Shown here one piece after another: positions 29,485 to 38,783 of a DNA stretch of 64,000 nucleotides. Source of the DNA: Alteromonas sp. BL110 (lineage in GTDB: Bacteria > Pseudomonadota > Gammaproteobacteria > Enterobacterales > Alteromonadaceae); NCBI RefSeq assembly GCF_003443615.1, contig NZ_CP031967.1, positions 1,798,001 through 1,862,000 on the forward strand. The letters are read 5' to 3'. A program made the position numbers and the translations under genes. Under the pieces are notes generated by a model. That model had not been told where the DNA came from, searched no databases, and saw only the letters and a program-made list of their open reading frames with translations. The stretch's first letter is position 1. The number at the start of each line of letters is the position of its first letter.

Positions 29485-30072
29485 ATGTCACAGCAAAGTG
29501 CAAATAACAAGATGGTTATCAAGCTTGTTGCTATTGTCATTGGCATGTTTGGCTTTGGCTTTGCCTTGGTTCCCTTGTATGACGTATTTTGTGACGTAGC
29601 GGGAATTAATGGCAAAACCGAGAACACGGCAGCAGTTTACCAATCAGTTGAGATTGATGAATCGCGAGAAGTGACCGTAGAGTTTATTACTCGCACAAAT
29701 ACCGGTATGCCATGGGAGTTTCGCGCCGAAACTAAGCGTGTGAAAGTGCACCCCGGCGAGCTAAACACGGTATCGTTTTATGTGAGAAATCCTGCATCAA
29801 ATAATATCGTTGCTCAAGCCATACCCTCTGTATCCCCCGGCACAGCAGCGCTCTATCTGAATAAAACGGAATGCTTCTGCTTCAATCAGCAGCCACTTGA
29901 TGCGGGGAGTGAGGCCTATATGCCTATGCAGTTCTACGTCGACCCGCAGCTTCCTGAAGATATAACCTTTTTTACCTTGCAGTACACACTCTATGACGTC
30001 ACAGCGCGAGCCAGTGACCTAACGACAACACCGAATCCCTTTATGGCTTCAACACCATCAACTGGCGAATAA
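29485..30072 (+). CDS. ctaG: Cytochrome oxidase copper assembly protein CtaG/Cox11
   Basis: This 195-residue protein is a single-pass inner-membrane protein (VIKLVAIVIGMFGFGFALVP) with a periplasmic immunoglobulin-like domain. The copper-binding motif CFCFNQQ is intact, and NGKTENTAA and MPMQFYVDPQLP match the Cox11 family. It delivers copper to the CuB site of subunit I. The ATG at 29485 is preferred over upstream TTG and GTG codons because GGAGG at 29473 lies 7 bases away. It sits between ctaD and ctaE, the usual place. Confidence 0.94.
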   Translation: MSQQSANNKMVIKLVAIVIGMFGFGFALVPLYDVFCDVAGINGKTENTAAVYQSVEIDESREVTVEFITRTNTGMPWEFRAETKRVKVHPGELNTVSFYVRNPASNNIVAQAIPSVSPGTAALYLNKTECFCFNQQPLDAGSEAYMPMQFYVDPQLPEDITFFTLQYTLYDVTARASDLTTTPNPFMASTPSTGE

Positions 30073-30095
30073 GCAGAAGGGATAAGGAGAAGAAA

Positions 30096-30989
30096 ATGCA
30101 AACCGAAGTACAGAATCACGAATACCAAAAATACTATGTACCCGCACAAAGCCCATGGCCCATTGTTGGGGCCGTTGCTCTATTTCTTATCGCCGTAGGT
30201 GCGGGCAATTATGTGGTGCAGGCGACCAAAGGCGAAACCGGCTATGGCGGTCATATCCTTTTAGCGGGGATAGCCGTGTTGCTGGTTATGCTAGTGGGCT
30301 GGTTTAAAAACCAAATTGATGAGTCTATGGCTGGGCTTTACAGCGACCAGCTAGGCCGCTCGTACCGCCAAGGGATGAGCTGGTTTATTTTCTCTGAAGT
30401 AATGTTTTTCGCTGCGTTTTTCGGTGCGCTCTACTACGCACGGTTTATCTCGGTTCCATGGCTTGGTGGTGCATCGAATAACGCTATGACCAATGAAGTC
30501 TTGTGGCCGACGTTTGAGGCCATGTGGCCGCTGGTATCAACGCCAGGCGGCATTACTACGCAAGAAATGAGCGCTGCTGGGCTACCGACTATTAATACAA
30601 TTATCCTGCTCATTTCATCTATTACTTTGCACTTCGCCCATGTGGGTCTAGAGCAAAACAAACGCAAGCAGTTAACGCTAATGCTAGGCATTACCATTTT
30701 ACTCGGGTGTGGGTTCCTGTTTTTGCAAGTGGAAGAATATATACATGCTTATCGCGATCTAGGGCTTACGCTTCAGTCAGGCATTTACGGCAACACCTTC
30801 TTTATGCTGACCGGGTTTCACGGCATGCACGTGACTCTTGGTACCATCATTTTAATTGTACTGTTTTTTAGAGTATTAAAAGGTCACTTTACGCCAGAAA
30901 ACCACTTCGCCTTCCAGGCGGGAAGCTGGTATTGGCACTTTGTAGATGTGGTGTGGGTCATGCTCTACATCTTTGTTTACGTGCTCTAA
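30096..30989 (+). CDS. ctaE: Cytochrome c oxidase subunit III
   Basis: This 297-residue protein has about seven membrane helices. Typical subunit III blocks are SWFIFSEVMFFAAFFGALYY, GFHGMHVTLGTI and SWYWHFVDVVWVMLYIFVYV. It stabilises subunit I and its proton uptake. It follows ctaG by 23 bases with an AGGAGA ribosome site. Compared with seven-helix relatives it has an extra loop around residues 125-165 (TNEVLWPTFEAMWPLVSTPG), as in other marine gammaproteobacteria. Confidence 0.95.
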   Translation: MQTEVQNHEYQKYYVPAQSPWPIVGAVALFLIAVGAGNYVVQATKGETGYGGHILLAGIAVLLVMLVGWFKNQIDESMAGLYSDQLGRSYRQGMSWFIFSEVMFFAAFFGALYYARFISVPWLGGASNNAMTNEVLWPTFEAMWPLVSTPGGITTQEMSAAGLPTINTIILLISSITLHFAHVGLEQNKRKQLTLMLGITILLGCGFLFLQVEEYIHAYRDLGLTLQSGIYGNTFFMLTGFHGMHVTLGTIILIVLFFRVLKGHFTPENHFAFQAGSWYWHFVDVVWVMLYIFVYVL

Positions 30990-31005
30990 AAATAACGCCC
31001 CAAAC

Positions 31006-31215
31006 TTAATAAGGTCTTGGGTTTGGGGTAATTAAACCAGTACCAATAGCTATAAGAATGATAACGACGATGATGGCAGAAGTGAGCACACGTCGACCAA
31101 TATATTTGCTCATTGGCCCCTTAGATGTGTCGTTTTTTATCATAATGCGCATCGCCATGAACAGATTAACAATCATGTACAGTACCAAAGCAACAAGGAC
31201 TATTTTTATCAACAT
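31006..31215 (-). CDS. DUF2909-like small twin-helix membrane protein
   Basis: At 69 residues from ATG 31215, it has an excellent ribosome site (AGAGGTGAG). Two membrane segments are seen (LIKIVLVALVLYMIVNLFMA and LTSAIIVVIILIAIGTGLI) with a basic loop between them. Small proteins of this type recur on the opposite strand between subunit III and SURF1 genes in gammaproteobacteria, which suggests a role in oxidase biogenesis, but the function is not established. The stop codon falls within an inverted repeat (30998-31005 with 31021-31028). Confidence 0.75.
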   Translation of the reverse strand: MLIKIVLVALVLYMIVNLFMAMRIMIKNDTSKGPMSKYIGRRVLTSAIIVVIILIAIGTGLITPNPRPY

Positions 31216-31260
31216 ACTCACCTCTGTTTTTATTCTCATTTTGCAGGGTGCGAGATAATC

Positions 31261-31965
31261 ATGCTTTTTCGCACTCGCCACGTTATTCCTTGGTTACTCA
31301 CGGGTTTTAGTGTGGCGATTATGTGCGGGTTAGGTTACTGGCAACTTGATCGCATGGTCCAAAAGCAACAACGTTTAGCTAGCATAGCGCAAAAGCAAAG
31401 TAATGGAACCTTGAGTTTAGAAGAGGCACTGAACCACACAGATCCAAGAGATATCACCGTTTCTTTCAGTGGTTCCTTAGATGCAAATCACCTATTGCTT
31501 TTAGACAACCAGATTTACAATCAACGGGTAGGGTTTGACGTGATAGCGCCGGTATATACCAATGCCGGATGGCTTTTAGTGAACTTTGGCTGGGTGCCCG
31601 CACCAGATTTAACTCGCACCTTGCCGGATATAAGCTTTACGAGCGAAATTCGCGATTTTACCGGTGTCATCAGTGTGCCGGGTAATAACCCTTTAATTAA
31701 AGAAACCAACATGGCCTTGGCGCAAAGCCCCGCGCTTATACAACACATCGAATTACCCGAATTAAGCGATGCCTTAGATCGAAATTTTTTACCTTTTATT
31801 CTTCAACTTACTACGCCAGATCCTGCGTTTATTCGCGAACATCAGGCCGTTGTAATGTCTCCCGAAAAGCACCTGGGTTATGCCGTTCAGTGGTTCGGTT
31901 TAGCCATTGCCGCTGCGGCCATAGGTGGTTTTGCAATAAATAAGAAAGGACGTAGTTATGAGTAA
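31261..31965 (+). CDS. SURF1-family oxidase assembly protein
   Basis: This 234-residue protein has the SURF1 layout of two terminal membrane helices (WLLTGFSVAIMCGLGYWQLD and GYAVQWFGLAIAAAAIGGFA) flanking a periplasmic domain. The family marks GYWQLDRMVQK, NQIYNQRVGFDVIAPV, LLVNFGWVPA and HLGYAVQWFGLA are all present. SURF1 helps insert heme a into subunit I. It overlaps the next gene by 8 bases, and so starts the assembly sub-operon that runs to the SCO gene. Confidence 0.93.
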   Translation: MLFRTRHVIPWLLTGFSVAIMCGLGYWQLDRMVQKQQRLASIAQKQSNGTLSLEEALNHTDPRDITVSFSGSLDANHLLLLDNQIYNQRVGFDVIAPVYTNAGWLLVNFGWVPAPDLTRTLPDISFTSEIRDFTGVISVPGNNPLIKETNMALAQSPALIQHIELPELSDALDRNFLPFILQLTTPDPAFIREHQAVVMSPEKHLGYAVQWFGLAIAAAAIGGFAINKKGRSYE

Positions 31966-32497
31966 TACTGCTTCGAAAAAAACGTTAATTATCATGGTAG
32001 CTGTGTTCGTTTTGCCTGTCGTCATGGCGAAGCTTGCACTTGATAACGATTGGTTTACCAAAGGCGCTACAAATAAAGGTCAGCTGCTTGCGCCAACAAT
32101 CAACATGAGTGCACTTTTGAAAGACGCAGAGCCTAAGTGGCGTTTACTTTATGTCATGCCGAATGAGTGCGATGCAGTGTGCGAGAACGCACTTTTTAGT
32201 ATTAACCAGGTATGGCTTGCTTTAGGTAAAGAGTCTGATCGCGCCCAAGCCGTGGTCGTTACAAGTGATTCAAGTGATCAAGTAGCGATAGCAGCCTTAG
32301 CGGACTATCCCTTTGTAGAAACCTTGCCGGTTACCATGCCAACTGCCCTCGCCTCTAGCAGTGTCTATATCGTCGATACCCAAAATAACGCTATGCTTTT
32401 TTACGAGATCAAAGACGATAGAAAAGACGCCGTGATGGAAAGCCGCAACATGCTGGCAGACATAAGAAAGCTATTAAAGCTATCACGCATAGGATAA
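31958..32497 (+). CDS. SCO-like membrane-anchored protein with CxxxC, function unproven
   Basis: This 179-residue protein has one N-terminal membrane anchor and a thioredoxin-like periplasmic domain. I align its segment around KWRLLYVMPNECDAVCENAL (Cys71, Cys75) with the SCO stretch [20 protein letters not shown] encoded downstream. Its VYIVDTQNN aligns with VVLVDPEAR. The cysteine spacing matches, but the SCO metal-binding His has no counterpart. It may be a thiol-disulfide helper for CuA assembly. Proteins like this are usually annotated as hypothetical in oxidase loci. It overlaps surf1 and precedes ctaA by 5 bases. Confidence 0.7.
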   Translation: MSNTASKKTLIIMVAVFVLPVVMAKLALDNDWFTKGATNKGQLLAPTINMSALLKDAEPKWRLLYVMPNECDAVCENALFSINQVWLALGKESDRAQAVVVTSDSSDQVAIAALADYPFVETLPVTMPTALASSSVYIVDTQNNAMLFYEIKDDRKDAVMESRNMLADIRKLLKLSRIG

Positions 32498-32502
32498 ACG
32501 CT

Positions 32503-33777
32503 ATGAAAAAGTTAACCCTATTCAGTATATTTTTAGCGGCTGTTGTTATCATTTTAGGTGCCTATACCCGTTTGACCGATGCCGGGTTAGGCTGCCCCGA
32601 TTGGCCTGGGTGCTACGGTAATTTAACTGTGCCTTTAAGTGAAGAAAAGGTGGCACAAGCCAATGCCGCCTATCCTGATCGTCCAGTTGAAGCATTTAAG
32701 GCGTGGAATGAAATGATTCACCGCTACTTTGCAGGAACATTAGGACTATGTGTGTTGGCTATCGCGGTTATCGCCCTTCGGCAGCGCGATAAGGGTACGC
32801 CTGTTAAACTGCCGCTTTTACTTTTGGGGCTCATAATATTTCAAGCAGCCCTTGGTATGTGGACAGTGACACTCAACCTGCTTCCCGTTGTTGTAATGGG
32901 GCATTTGTTAGGAGGCTTCTCCGTAATATCCTGCCTATTTATTCTCTATCTTCGCTTGCGCAATTCCGCAGGCGATGCACCGAAAACTAAACAAGCGCCC
33001 ATAGCGTCAGCTATGCATGATCAGGATATTACCGACCTACCTCAAGCCAAAATCTTTCAGCGAAACCTTAAACTTTTCGCCTTTGTTGGACTCGGCGTAC
33101 TTGTTACACAGATTGCACTGGGAGGATGGACTTCTGCCAATTATGCTGCGTTAGCCTGCACGGAAATGCCGATTTGTGAAAGCGGATGGCAGGACAGAAT
33201 CGATATTGCAGGTGCATTCAGCGTACCTGACGCAGACAACTATGAATTTGGCGCTCACGATTACGGCGAGCGGGTCACTATGCATATCGTTCACAGGTTT
33301 GGCGCAGTGGTTACGTTTTTATACTTGTTAGCACTTGGTATAAACGTGTTAGTTAGCCGTTACGCTACAAATAAACAAAAGTTTGTGAGCGCATTTATGT
33401 TGGTAGCGCTGTGTACTCAAGTGGCTTTGGGGCTTAGTAACATTGTATTTATGCTGCCTTTGGCTGTCGCCGTCATGCATAACGCGGTTGCAGCGGTATT
33501 GCTCCTATCCTTGCTAAACCTTATTTTTACCGTTTTCCGAATTCTGGAAAACGATCAGGTTTTCGGTTTAGAAAAGCAAAGTAAAGCGCCATTCTCGGTG
33601 CCTGAACCGCTGCAAGGCGCCTATAGAAAACAGCAGGCTTTTAGAAACCAGCAAGCTCGTAATACTTCATTACACGAATCTGAATACGCATCTTTACGCG
33701 GCTCTTATCAAGATCCTTTGAGCGGGTCTACGTCCTCGCACATTCTCCCTAAAGCTCCAGGAGGTTTCCATGGCTAA
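32503..33777 (+). CDS. ctaA: Heme A synthase (CtaA)
   Basis: CtaA oxidises the C8 methyl of heme O to make heme A. The protein shows two four-helix halves with heme-ligand histidines in [29 protein letters not shown] and AVMHNAVAA. The cysteine pairs [10 protein letters not shown] and [12 protein letters not shown] lie in the periplasmic loops. At 424 residues it is longer than most relatives: a hydrophilic Gln/Ser-rich tail of about 75 residues follows the last helix, and its end overlaps ctaB by 8 bases. The tail is not needed for the family fold. Confidence 0.93.
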   Translation: MKKLTLFSIFLAAVVIILGAYTRLTDAGLGCPDWPGCYGNLTVPLSEEKVAQANAAYPDRPVEAFKAWNEMIHRYFAGTLGLCVLAIAVIALRQRDKGTPVKLPLLLLGLIIFQAALGMWTVTLNLLPVVVMGHLLGGFSVISCLFILYLRLRNSAGDAPKTKQAPIASAMHDQDITDLPQAKIFQRNLKLFAFVGLGVLVTQIALGGWTSANYAALACTEMPICESGWQDRIDIAGAFSVPDADNYEFGAHDYGERVTMHIVHRFGAVVTFLYLLALGINVLVSRYATNKQKFVSAFMLVALCTQVALGLSNIVFMLPLAVAVMHNAVAAVLLLSLLNLIFTVFRILENDQVFGLEKQSKAPFSVPEPLQGAYRKQQAFRNQQARNTSLHESEYASLRGSYQDPLSGSTSSHILPKAPGGFHG

Positions 33778-34687
33778 ATCGGTCTCTTTACATGCACGTA
33801 CTTCCCGCCAACACACTATAGTAACGTGGCGCGACTATTACGAAATGACTAAGCCAAACGTGGTTATGCTGCTGTTGTTAACTGCGCTGGTGGGAATGTG
33901 TTTAGCTACGCCTACATGGGTAAATGCAACAGTACTCATCTGCGGCTTATTAGGTATTGGTATGTTATCGGCCTCTGCAGCAGTCATTAATCACGTTGTC
34001 GACCATAAAATAGACAGCGTGATGGCGCGCACATTTAACCGGCCTGTGGCGAAAGGCAAAGTCAGTGTAAACAACGCGCTGTGGTTTGCTGGTATCTTAG
34101 GTGTGGTAGGGTTCGTGGTGTTGGCCTTATTTGTAAATATGATAACCGCGTGGCTGACCCTAGCGAGCTTAGTAGGCTACGCGTTCATCTATACCATGTA
34201 TTTAAAACGCGCTACGCCTCAAAATATTGTAATCGGTGGTTTGGCGGGTGCTGCGCCGCCACTTTTAGGTTGGACGGCAGTAACCGGGGAAATACATGCC
34301 CATGCACTACTTTTGGTACTGATTATCTTTACTTGGACCCCTCCGCATTTTTGGGCCCTCGCCATTCATAGAGAAAAAGACTATGCCAAAGCGAAGGTGC
34401 CTATGCTGCCGGTAACACATGGTGTTTCATTTACGAAAACTTCAGTATTGTTATATACAGTGTTACTAGGGCTTGTGTGCTTGCTGCCCTACCTTACAGG
34501 TATGAGCGACCTCATTTATTTAATTGGTTCAAGCGTGCTTAATATTGGTTTTTTATATTATGCATTAAAGCTAAAATTTGATGCACAGCCTCAAACGGCA
34601 ATGAAAACTTTTAGGTTTTCTATTATTCATCTCATGGTATTGTTTGTAGTATTACTCTTAGATCATTACATTCCATTGAGTTTATGA
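33770..34687 (+). CDS. ctaB: Protoheme IX farnesyltransferase (heme O synthase, CtaB)
   Basis: This 305-residue UbiA-superfamily prenyltransferase has about nine membrane helices. It transfers a farnesyl group to heme B, making heme O for CtaA. The first Asp-rich motif is [19 protein letters not shown], followed by the conserved RPVAKGKV. The second is in [20 protein letters not shown]. It starts 8 bases inside ctaA and ends with an ATGA overlap with the SCO gene, so the unit is tightly coupled. Confidence 0.95.
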   Translation: MAKSVSLHARTSRQHTIVTWRDYYEMTKPNVVMLLLLTALVGMCLATPTWVNATVLICGLLGIGMLSASAAVINHVVDHKIDSVMARTFNRPVAKGKVSVNNALWFAGILGVVGFVVLALFVNMITAWLTLASLVGYAFIYTMYLKRATPQNIVIGGLAGAAPPLLGWTAVTGEIHAHALLLVLIIFTWTPPHFWALAIHREKDYAKAKVPMLPVTHGVSFTKTSVLLYTVLLGLVCLLPYLTGMSDLIYLIGSSVLNIGFLYYALKLKFDAQPQTAMKTFRFSIIHLMVLFVVLLLDHYIPLSL

Positions 34688-35328
34688 ACCAACGAACTAT
34701 TGTCGGTCTTGTTGCATTTTTAGCGTTGTGTGCAGGCATTGTCGGGGCGCTTTATATCGCGCCTCCAGGTGTTGAAAGTCAGCCTGAATATTTTCAAACC
34801 TACCCTGAGCCAAGGGCATTATCACCTTTTACACTAACGTCACATGAAGGTGACGTATTCGATAATTCCTCGCTTAAAGGCCAATGGAGCTTAGTATTTG
34901 TGGGCTATACTTTTTGTCCAGATATCTGCCCCACAACCATGGCCGAGTTAAACGGAATATACCCTGAACTAAAAGCGTTAAATACTGTCGAACCAATTCG
35001 AGTTGTATTTGTATCCGTTGATCCGAATCGCGATTCAATAGAAAGACTTTCAGAGTATGTGAGCTATTTTAATGAGGAGTTCATCGCTGTTACCGGAGAG
35101 CACAAAGCGCTATTCCCGTTCGTACGTAATTTAGGGATGATGTATGCTATTGCTGAAAGTACCGATAACCCCAACTATTTAGTTGATCACAGTGCATCTG
35201 TTGTACTTGTCGACCCTGAGGCTAGGGTGATAGGAAGATTCAAACCAAAAAGAGAGCCAGGAAAGCTATCGATAAGTGATTCTCAGCAAATATTGGCAGA
35301 TATGCCGATAATTACCTCGAAGCAGTAG
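34684..35328 (+). CDS. SCO1/SenC-family copper chaperone
   Basis: This 214-residue protein has one N-terminal membrane helix and a thioredoxin-fold periplasmic domain. The copper site is complete: Cys78 and Cys82 in [10 protein letters not shown] and His169 in [12 protein letters not shown]. It delivers copper to, or reduces, the CuA centre of subunit II. It overlaps ctaB by 4 bases and closes the assembly unit; a GNAT gene follows after one base but need not be related. Confidence 0.94.
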   Translation: MNQRTIVGLVAFLALCAGIVGALYIAPPGVESQPEYFQTYPEPRALSPFTLTSHEGDVFDNSSLKGQWSLVFVGYTFCPDICPTTMAELNGIYPELKALNTVEPIRVVFVSVDPNRDSIERLSEYVSYFNEEFIAVTGEHKALFPFVRNLGMMYAIAESTDNPNYLVDHSASVVLVDPEARVIGRFKPKREPGKLSISDSQQILADMPIITSKQ

Positions 35329-35329
35329 T

Positions 35330-35917
35330 ATGGAAATAGAAATTAGGCAAGGTGTGGCATCTGATGCCGCGCAAACTACGCCGCTCATATTGAACGCGGC
35401 GCAGTCATTATTAACGTCTATTTTTGGACATAATAAGAATAAAACAGCCGATGGTTACCTTGCTCATGCTTGGGAACAAGGCGGCGGTCAGTATGGCTTC
35501 AACAATCATTGGGTGGCATGCAGTGGTGACGAAGTGCTAGGCGTGGTAACTGCTTGGCATAGCAAACTGGGTGCTGCATTTGATAGAGCAACTCTAGACA
35601 GCATAACGTCATATTTTACGCTTGATGAAGCTATGACAGTACTCATGCGTAACCAAACAGTAGCGGTAAACCTTACGCCCCCCACCAATACAGAGCTTAT
35701 GATTGGTCATCTTTCGGTAGAAGAGAGTGCCCGCCGTACGGGGGTAGGCTCAATGTTGGTAGATGCAATGCACTCAAGAGCGGAAAAGTTAAAGAAACGT
35801 AAGCTTGTGCTTGATGTAGAAGTGTCGAACGTGCCGGCTATTCGTTTTTACCAACACCATGGGTTTGTAGAAGAGTCTATAAATAAAGGCTTTATAAGAT
35901 TTGCTCGTAACGTTTAG
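35330..35917 (+). CDS. GNAT-family N-acetyltransferase
   Basis: This 195-residue protein has the GNAT acetyl-CoA-binding motif in the second half: IGHLSVEESARRTGVGSMLV, then LDVEVSNVPAIRFYQHHGF. The N-terminal third is less typical, with a long insert (about residues 35-105). The acceptor is unknown. It begins one base after the SCO stop and may be transcribed with the oxidase assembly genes, though no functional link is evident. A GC-rich 9-base hairpin without a T run follows at 35938-35965. Confidence 0.82.
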   Translation: MEIEIRQGVASDAAQTTPLILNAAQSLLTSIFGHNKNKTADGYLAHAWEQGGGQYGFNNHWVACSGDEVLGVVTAWHSKLGAAFDRATLDSITSYFTLDEAMTVLMRNQTVAVNLTPPTNTELMIGHLSVEESARRTGVGSMLVDAMHSRAEKLKKRKLVLDVEVSNVPAIRFYQHHGFVEESINKGFIRFARNV

Positions 35918-36007
35918 GTAAACGTTTCCTTATATAAGCGCGAGTTCATTTAATAAAACTCGCGCGCCCCGCTTTAGGCTAATTCCAAGTCAAGATCTTT
36001 AATTTAC

Positions 36008-37189
36008 TTAGTCAGGATAATTGCCACTTTCATCTGCTACAAAGAAAGGCGTAGAGTACCAATAATAGCGACCAGCTTGAGTATTGGATGGTGCTGTACA
36101 GTTCACCCTTGAACGGCCTATAGGAAGTGATTTATCTAAGGTGAACGAAAGCACCTTACCTTCAAGATTTGTCTCGATGGTATCGCCCCCAAAAAAACAA
36201 TTAACCTGAGTAAGGCGCACATCGTTACTGTCTATTGTCAAGCTTATCGGTGAGGACAAGGTTCGTGTCGTCATGCGAGGGTTTTCGTGTGTACTGTGCG
36301 TTACTGGCATTGCCAAGCTATTTAGCTTGGTCTTAAGTGTTGCAAGGTTGGCGTAAGGCCCCGCTGCTGGAAACCGAGGAAGCGCCTGCATGTCGCTATT
36401 TGGGCCTACAGCCCCAGAGTGTTGACCAAACCCAATGTAACCTTCAGCTTTGAGCTTATTAGCTAGCGCTGTATTGTATTCTCCAAATGGGTACGCCAGA
36501 TATTTGAGGCTTATACTTAGCTTGTCTTCTATCTTCTTTTCAGCACTTTCTACGTTTTCCCATACTTTTTCCAGCCATGCGCTTTTGCCCATTGTTTGTT
36601 CACCGTTTAGCATGTGAAGATGGTCAAGCGTATGATTGGCAAAAGTAACGCCGTCGTTATGCATGGCAATAACTTGCTCCCACGTCAGCTGCTTCGGACC
36701 TACGCCAATTTCATCAGGGTTGATGAATACCGTGTATGGGAAACCTAGGTCTGCCAGTATTGGGTGAGCATTGTGTAAGATATTCGCGTAACCATCGTCA
36801 AATGTGATAGCCACTGCTTTTTCTGGCAGTGTTTTGTTGTCTTGTAAAGCTGAAACAACGTCCTGAATCGACACTACAGTGTGATGTGTATCTAAGTATT
36901 CCATATGCGATTTAAATGTCTCAGGCGAAATACTAGTACTGGCCGGTGTAGATGAAGACACGTGGTGATAAAGCAAAATGACCGCGTTAGGTATGGTGCT
37001 AACACTCATTTTGTCGGTTTCAGCGCCTTGCTCTTGCGCGCGTGTAGCCGTATTCACATTAGCATCCAAATTTGTTGCAAATCCAGATGTGCTTAACAAT
37101 ACACAGAAAACGCCTGCAAGCATTGAATAAAAAACTTTCAGTCCCGTGGATTGCTTTGTTCTTTTTTGATTTAGGTAGTTGTTTTTCAT
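36008..37189 (-). CDS. Secreted polysaccharide deacetylase (NodB domain)
   Basis: The NodB domain (about residues 70-270) shows the metal site: AITFDDGYAN with the catalytic Asp pair at 131-132, and NHTLDH with His186 and His190. The LYHHVS opening motif is also present. A signal peptide (VFYSMLAGVFCVLLSTSGFA) points to the periplasm or cell surface, and a beta-rich C-terminal domain of about 100 residues follows. It should remove acetyl groups from a surface glycan such as a PNAG- or chitin-like polymer. I start at ATG 37189 for a normal signal peptide; ATG 37228, with GGAAG upstream, is an alternative. A still longer frame overlaps the MATE gene and is unlikely. Confidence 0.82.
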   Translation of the reverse strand: MKNNYLNQKRTKQSTGLKVFYSMLAGVFCVLLSTSGFATNLDANVNTATRAQEQGAETDKMSVSTIPNAVILLYHHVSSSTPASTSISPETFKSHMEYLDTHHTVVSIQDVVSALQDNKTLPEKAVAITFDDGYANILHNAHPILADLGFPYTVFINPDEIGVGPKQLTWEQVIAMHNDGVTFANHTLDHLHMLNGEQTMGKSAWLEKVWENVESAEKKIEDKLSISLKYLAYPFGEYNTALANKLKAEGYIGFGQHSGAVGPNSDMQALPRFPAAGPYANLATLKTKLNSLAMPVTHSTHENPRMTTRTLSSPISLTIDSNDVRLTQVNCFFGGDTIETNLEGKVLSFTLDKSLPIGRSRVNCTAPSNTQAGRYYWYSTPFFVADESGNYPD

Positions 37190-37256
37190 ATCTTCATCCA
37201 CTGAGTGCCTGATTAAATTAATTAGCATGGTAAACTTCCAAAAAGTAGAACTTAAC

Positions 37257-37277
37257 TGTCTATTACGCAGATAGACA
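37257..37277. promoter_or_regulatory. Inverted repeat, candidate operator between deacetylase and MATE genes
   Basis: TGTCTAT at 37257-37263 and ATAGACA at 37271-37277 are perfect arms around a 7-base centre. The symmetry continues outward with GAACTT on the left and AAGTTC on the right after a small offset. It lies in the divergent promoter region, which is a typical place for a dimeric repressor. Confidence 0.5.
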
Positions 37278-37349
37278 AGTTCACCTTTCATTAATGTTGA
37301 TGCATAGCTTGTTAGTATATAGCGAAACCAATCTTTACTGAGATCATTT

Positions 37350-38696
37350 ATGTCCCGTGCCGAAGTCAGCCAGCGCTCTTTTTTTGAAGACCATACCCGT
37401 CTGTTGGCGTTAGCGCTTCCTATGATCCTAGCGAATGTCACAACGCCTTTATTAGGCTTAGTAGATACCGCAGTTTTAGGGCACATGTCATTACCTGCTA
37501 TGCTTGCTGGCGCTTCGGTAGGCGCACTTATTTTAACGCAAATATACTGGGTATGCGGGTTTCTTCGCATGTCTTCAACAGGTTTAAGTGCGCAGGCGAA
37601 AGGCTCGCCCAATAATAGGTTAGAATCTGCCAAAGTATTGTGGCAAACGGTGGCTGTGGCCTTATTGTTAGGTGCAGTCGTACTGGTTCTTCAATCCCCT
37701 ATCCTTTCTTTAGGATTAACCTTAACTCAACCTAATAACGAAGTAGCCCTACACCTTCAAAGCTATTTTTCTGTGCGCGTATGGGGCGCGCCTGCTGCCA
37801 TGCTTAATCTTGCGTTGGTAGGATGGCTAGTGGGGCAGCAAAAAACGCGCAGCGTTATGACTATTCAAATTGTGGGCAATCTACTAAATGCTGCACTTGA
37901 TATGGTATTTGTATTTTCACTGAATATGTCAGTAGCCGGTGTAGCATTAGCCAGTGTTATTGCTGAATATACTATGGCCATAATGGCGTTTATGGTGGCA
38001 TTTAAACACGTTGGCGGTGTAGCGGTAAGTGCTTCTTGGTTTAACCGGGCGGCACGTAAGGTGCTAATGAAGTTAAACGGCGATATGTTACTACGCAATC
38101 TGGCACTGCAAGGCTGCCTAGCGTTTCTTACTATTCAAGGTGCCCGTTACGGCGAAACGTCGGCGGCCGTCAATGCCATACTTATGCAGTTCTTTGTTTT
38201 AATCGCATTGGGTTTAGATGGTATTGCCTATGGTGTGGAGGCGCTGGTGGGTGAAGCTAAAGGGGCGTCTGATAGCAGTGAAGTGAAACGGCGTACTTAC
38301 CAAGGGCTAGCCTGGTCAAGCGTGTTTGCCCTCATCTACAGCCTGATATTCTGTTTAGGAGGTGAGGCCATTGTCGAACTGCTTACTGAGCATGGCGGCA
38401 TCGTAGACGCAGCGCGGCCTTACCTAAGCTTGATGGTATTGCTTCCTCTGTTGGCCCACTGGTGCTTTTTGTACGACGGTGTGTTTGTTGGTCTTACTCG
38501 AGCAAGTGCAATGCGTAATACCATGATAATAAGTGCACTAGCTGTGTATTTCCCTGTTTGGTTCCTCACGCAAGACCAAGGTAACGTTAGCCTGTGGTAC
38601 GCCCTACTCGCCTTTTTACTCGCTCGCGGCGTAACATTGGCGTGGAGTTTTTACCGTTTAGATAAACGCGATGAACTAGCGGCATCGCAAAGCTAG
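37350..38696 (+). CDS. MATE-family efflux transporter (DinF-like)
   Basis: This 448-residue protein has about 12 membrane helices in two MatE halves. The opening RLLALALPMILANVTTPLLG and LVDTAVLGHM are the family signature, and the overall sequence is closest to the DinF branch. It should export organic cations or oxidised metabolites using a Na+ or H+ gradient. E. coli dinF lies behind lexA and is SOS-induced. Here the gene is about 11 kb from lexA and has no CTGT-N8-ACAG site, so SOS control is not supported. Confidence 0.87.
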   Translation: MSRAEVSQRSFFEDHTRLLALALPMILANVTTPLLGLVDTAVLGHMSLPAMLAGASVGALILTQIYWVCGFLRMSSTGLSAQAKGSPNNRLESAKVLWQTVAVALLLGAVVLVLQSPILSLGLTLTQPNNEVALHLQSYFSVRVWGAPAAMLNLALVGWLVGQQKTRSVMTIQIVGNLLNAALDMVFVFSLNMSVAGVALASVIAEYTMAIMAFMVAFKHVGGVAVSASWFNRAARKVLMKLNGDMLLRNLALQGCLAFLTIQGARYGETSAAVNAILMQFFVLIALGLDGIAYGVEALVGEAKGASDSSEVKRRTYQGLAWSSVFALIYSLIFCLGGEAIVELLTEHGGIVDAARPYLSLMVLLPLLAHWCFLYDGVFVGLTRASAMRNTMIISALAVYFPVWFLTQDQGNVSLWYALLAFLLARGVTLAWSFYRLDKRDELAASQS

Positions 38697-38732
38697 CGTT
38701 TTTAGAGCGTATCGCTGTCCTTATTTAAGGAG

Positions 38733-38749
38733 AGCGTGCCTAGCACGCT
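38733..38749 (+). terminator. Candidate terminator after the MATE gene
   Basis: AGCGTGC and GCACGCT form a perfect 7-base stem with a CTA loop, followed by GCTTCTTT. The T run is interrupted, so strength is moderate. Confidence 0.5.
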
Positions 38750-38783
38750 GCTTCTTTAAGTCTTCCTGATGCATTATTCCGCT

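Noticed and set aside
35938..35965. GC-rich hairpin after the GNAT gene as terminator
   Set aside because: A perfect 9-base stem, but followed by CCCC and not by T on either strand.
37253..37275. SOS box for the DinF-like MATE gene
   Set aside because: CTGT is present, but the base positions 8 further on do not read ACAG. The element is better explained as the TGTCTAT/ATAGACA palindrome.
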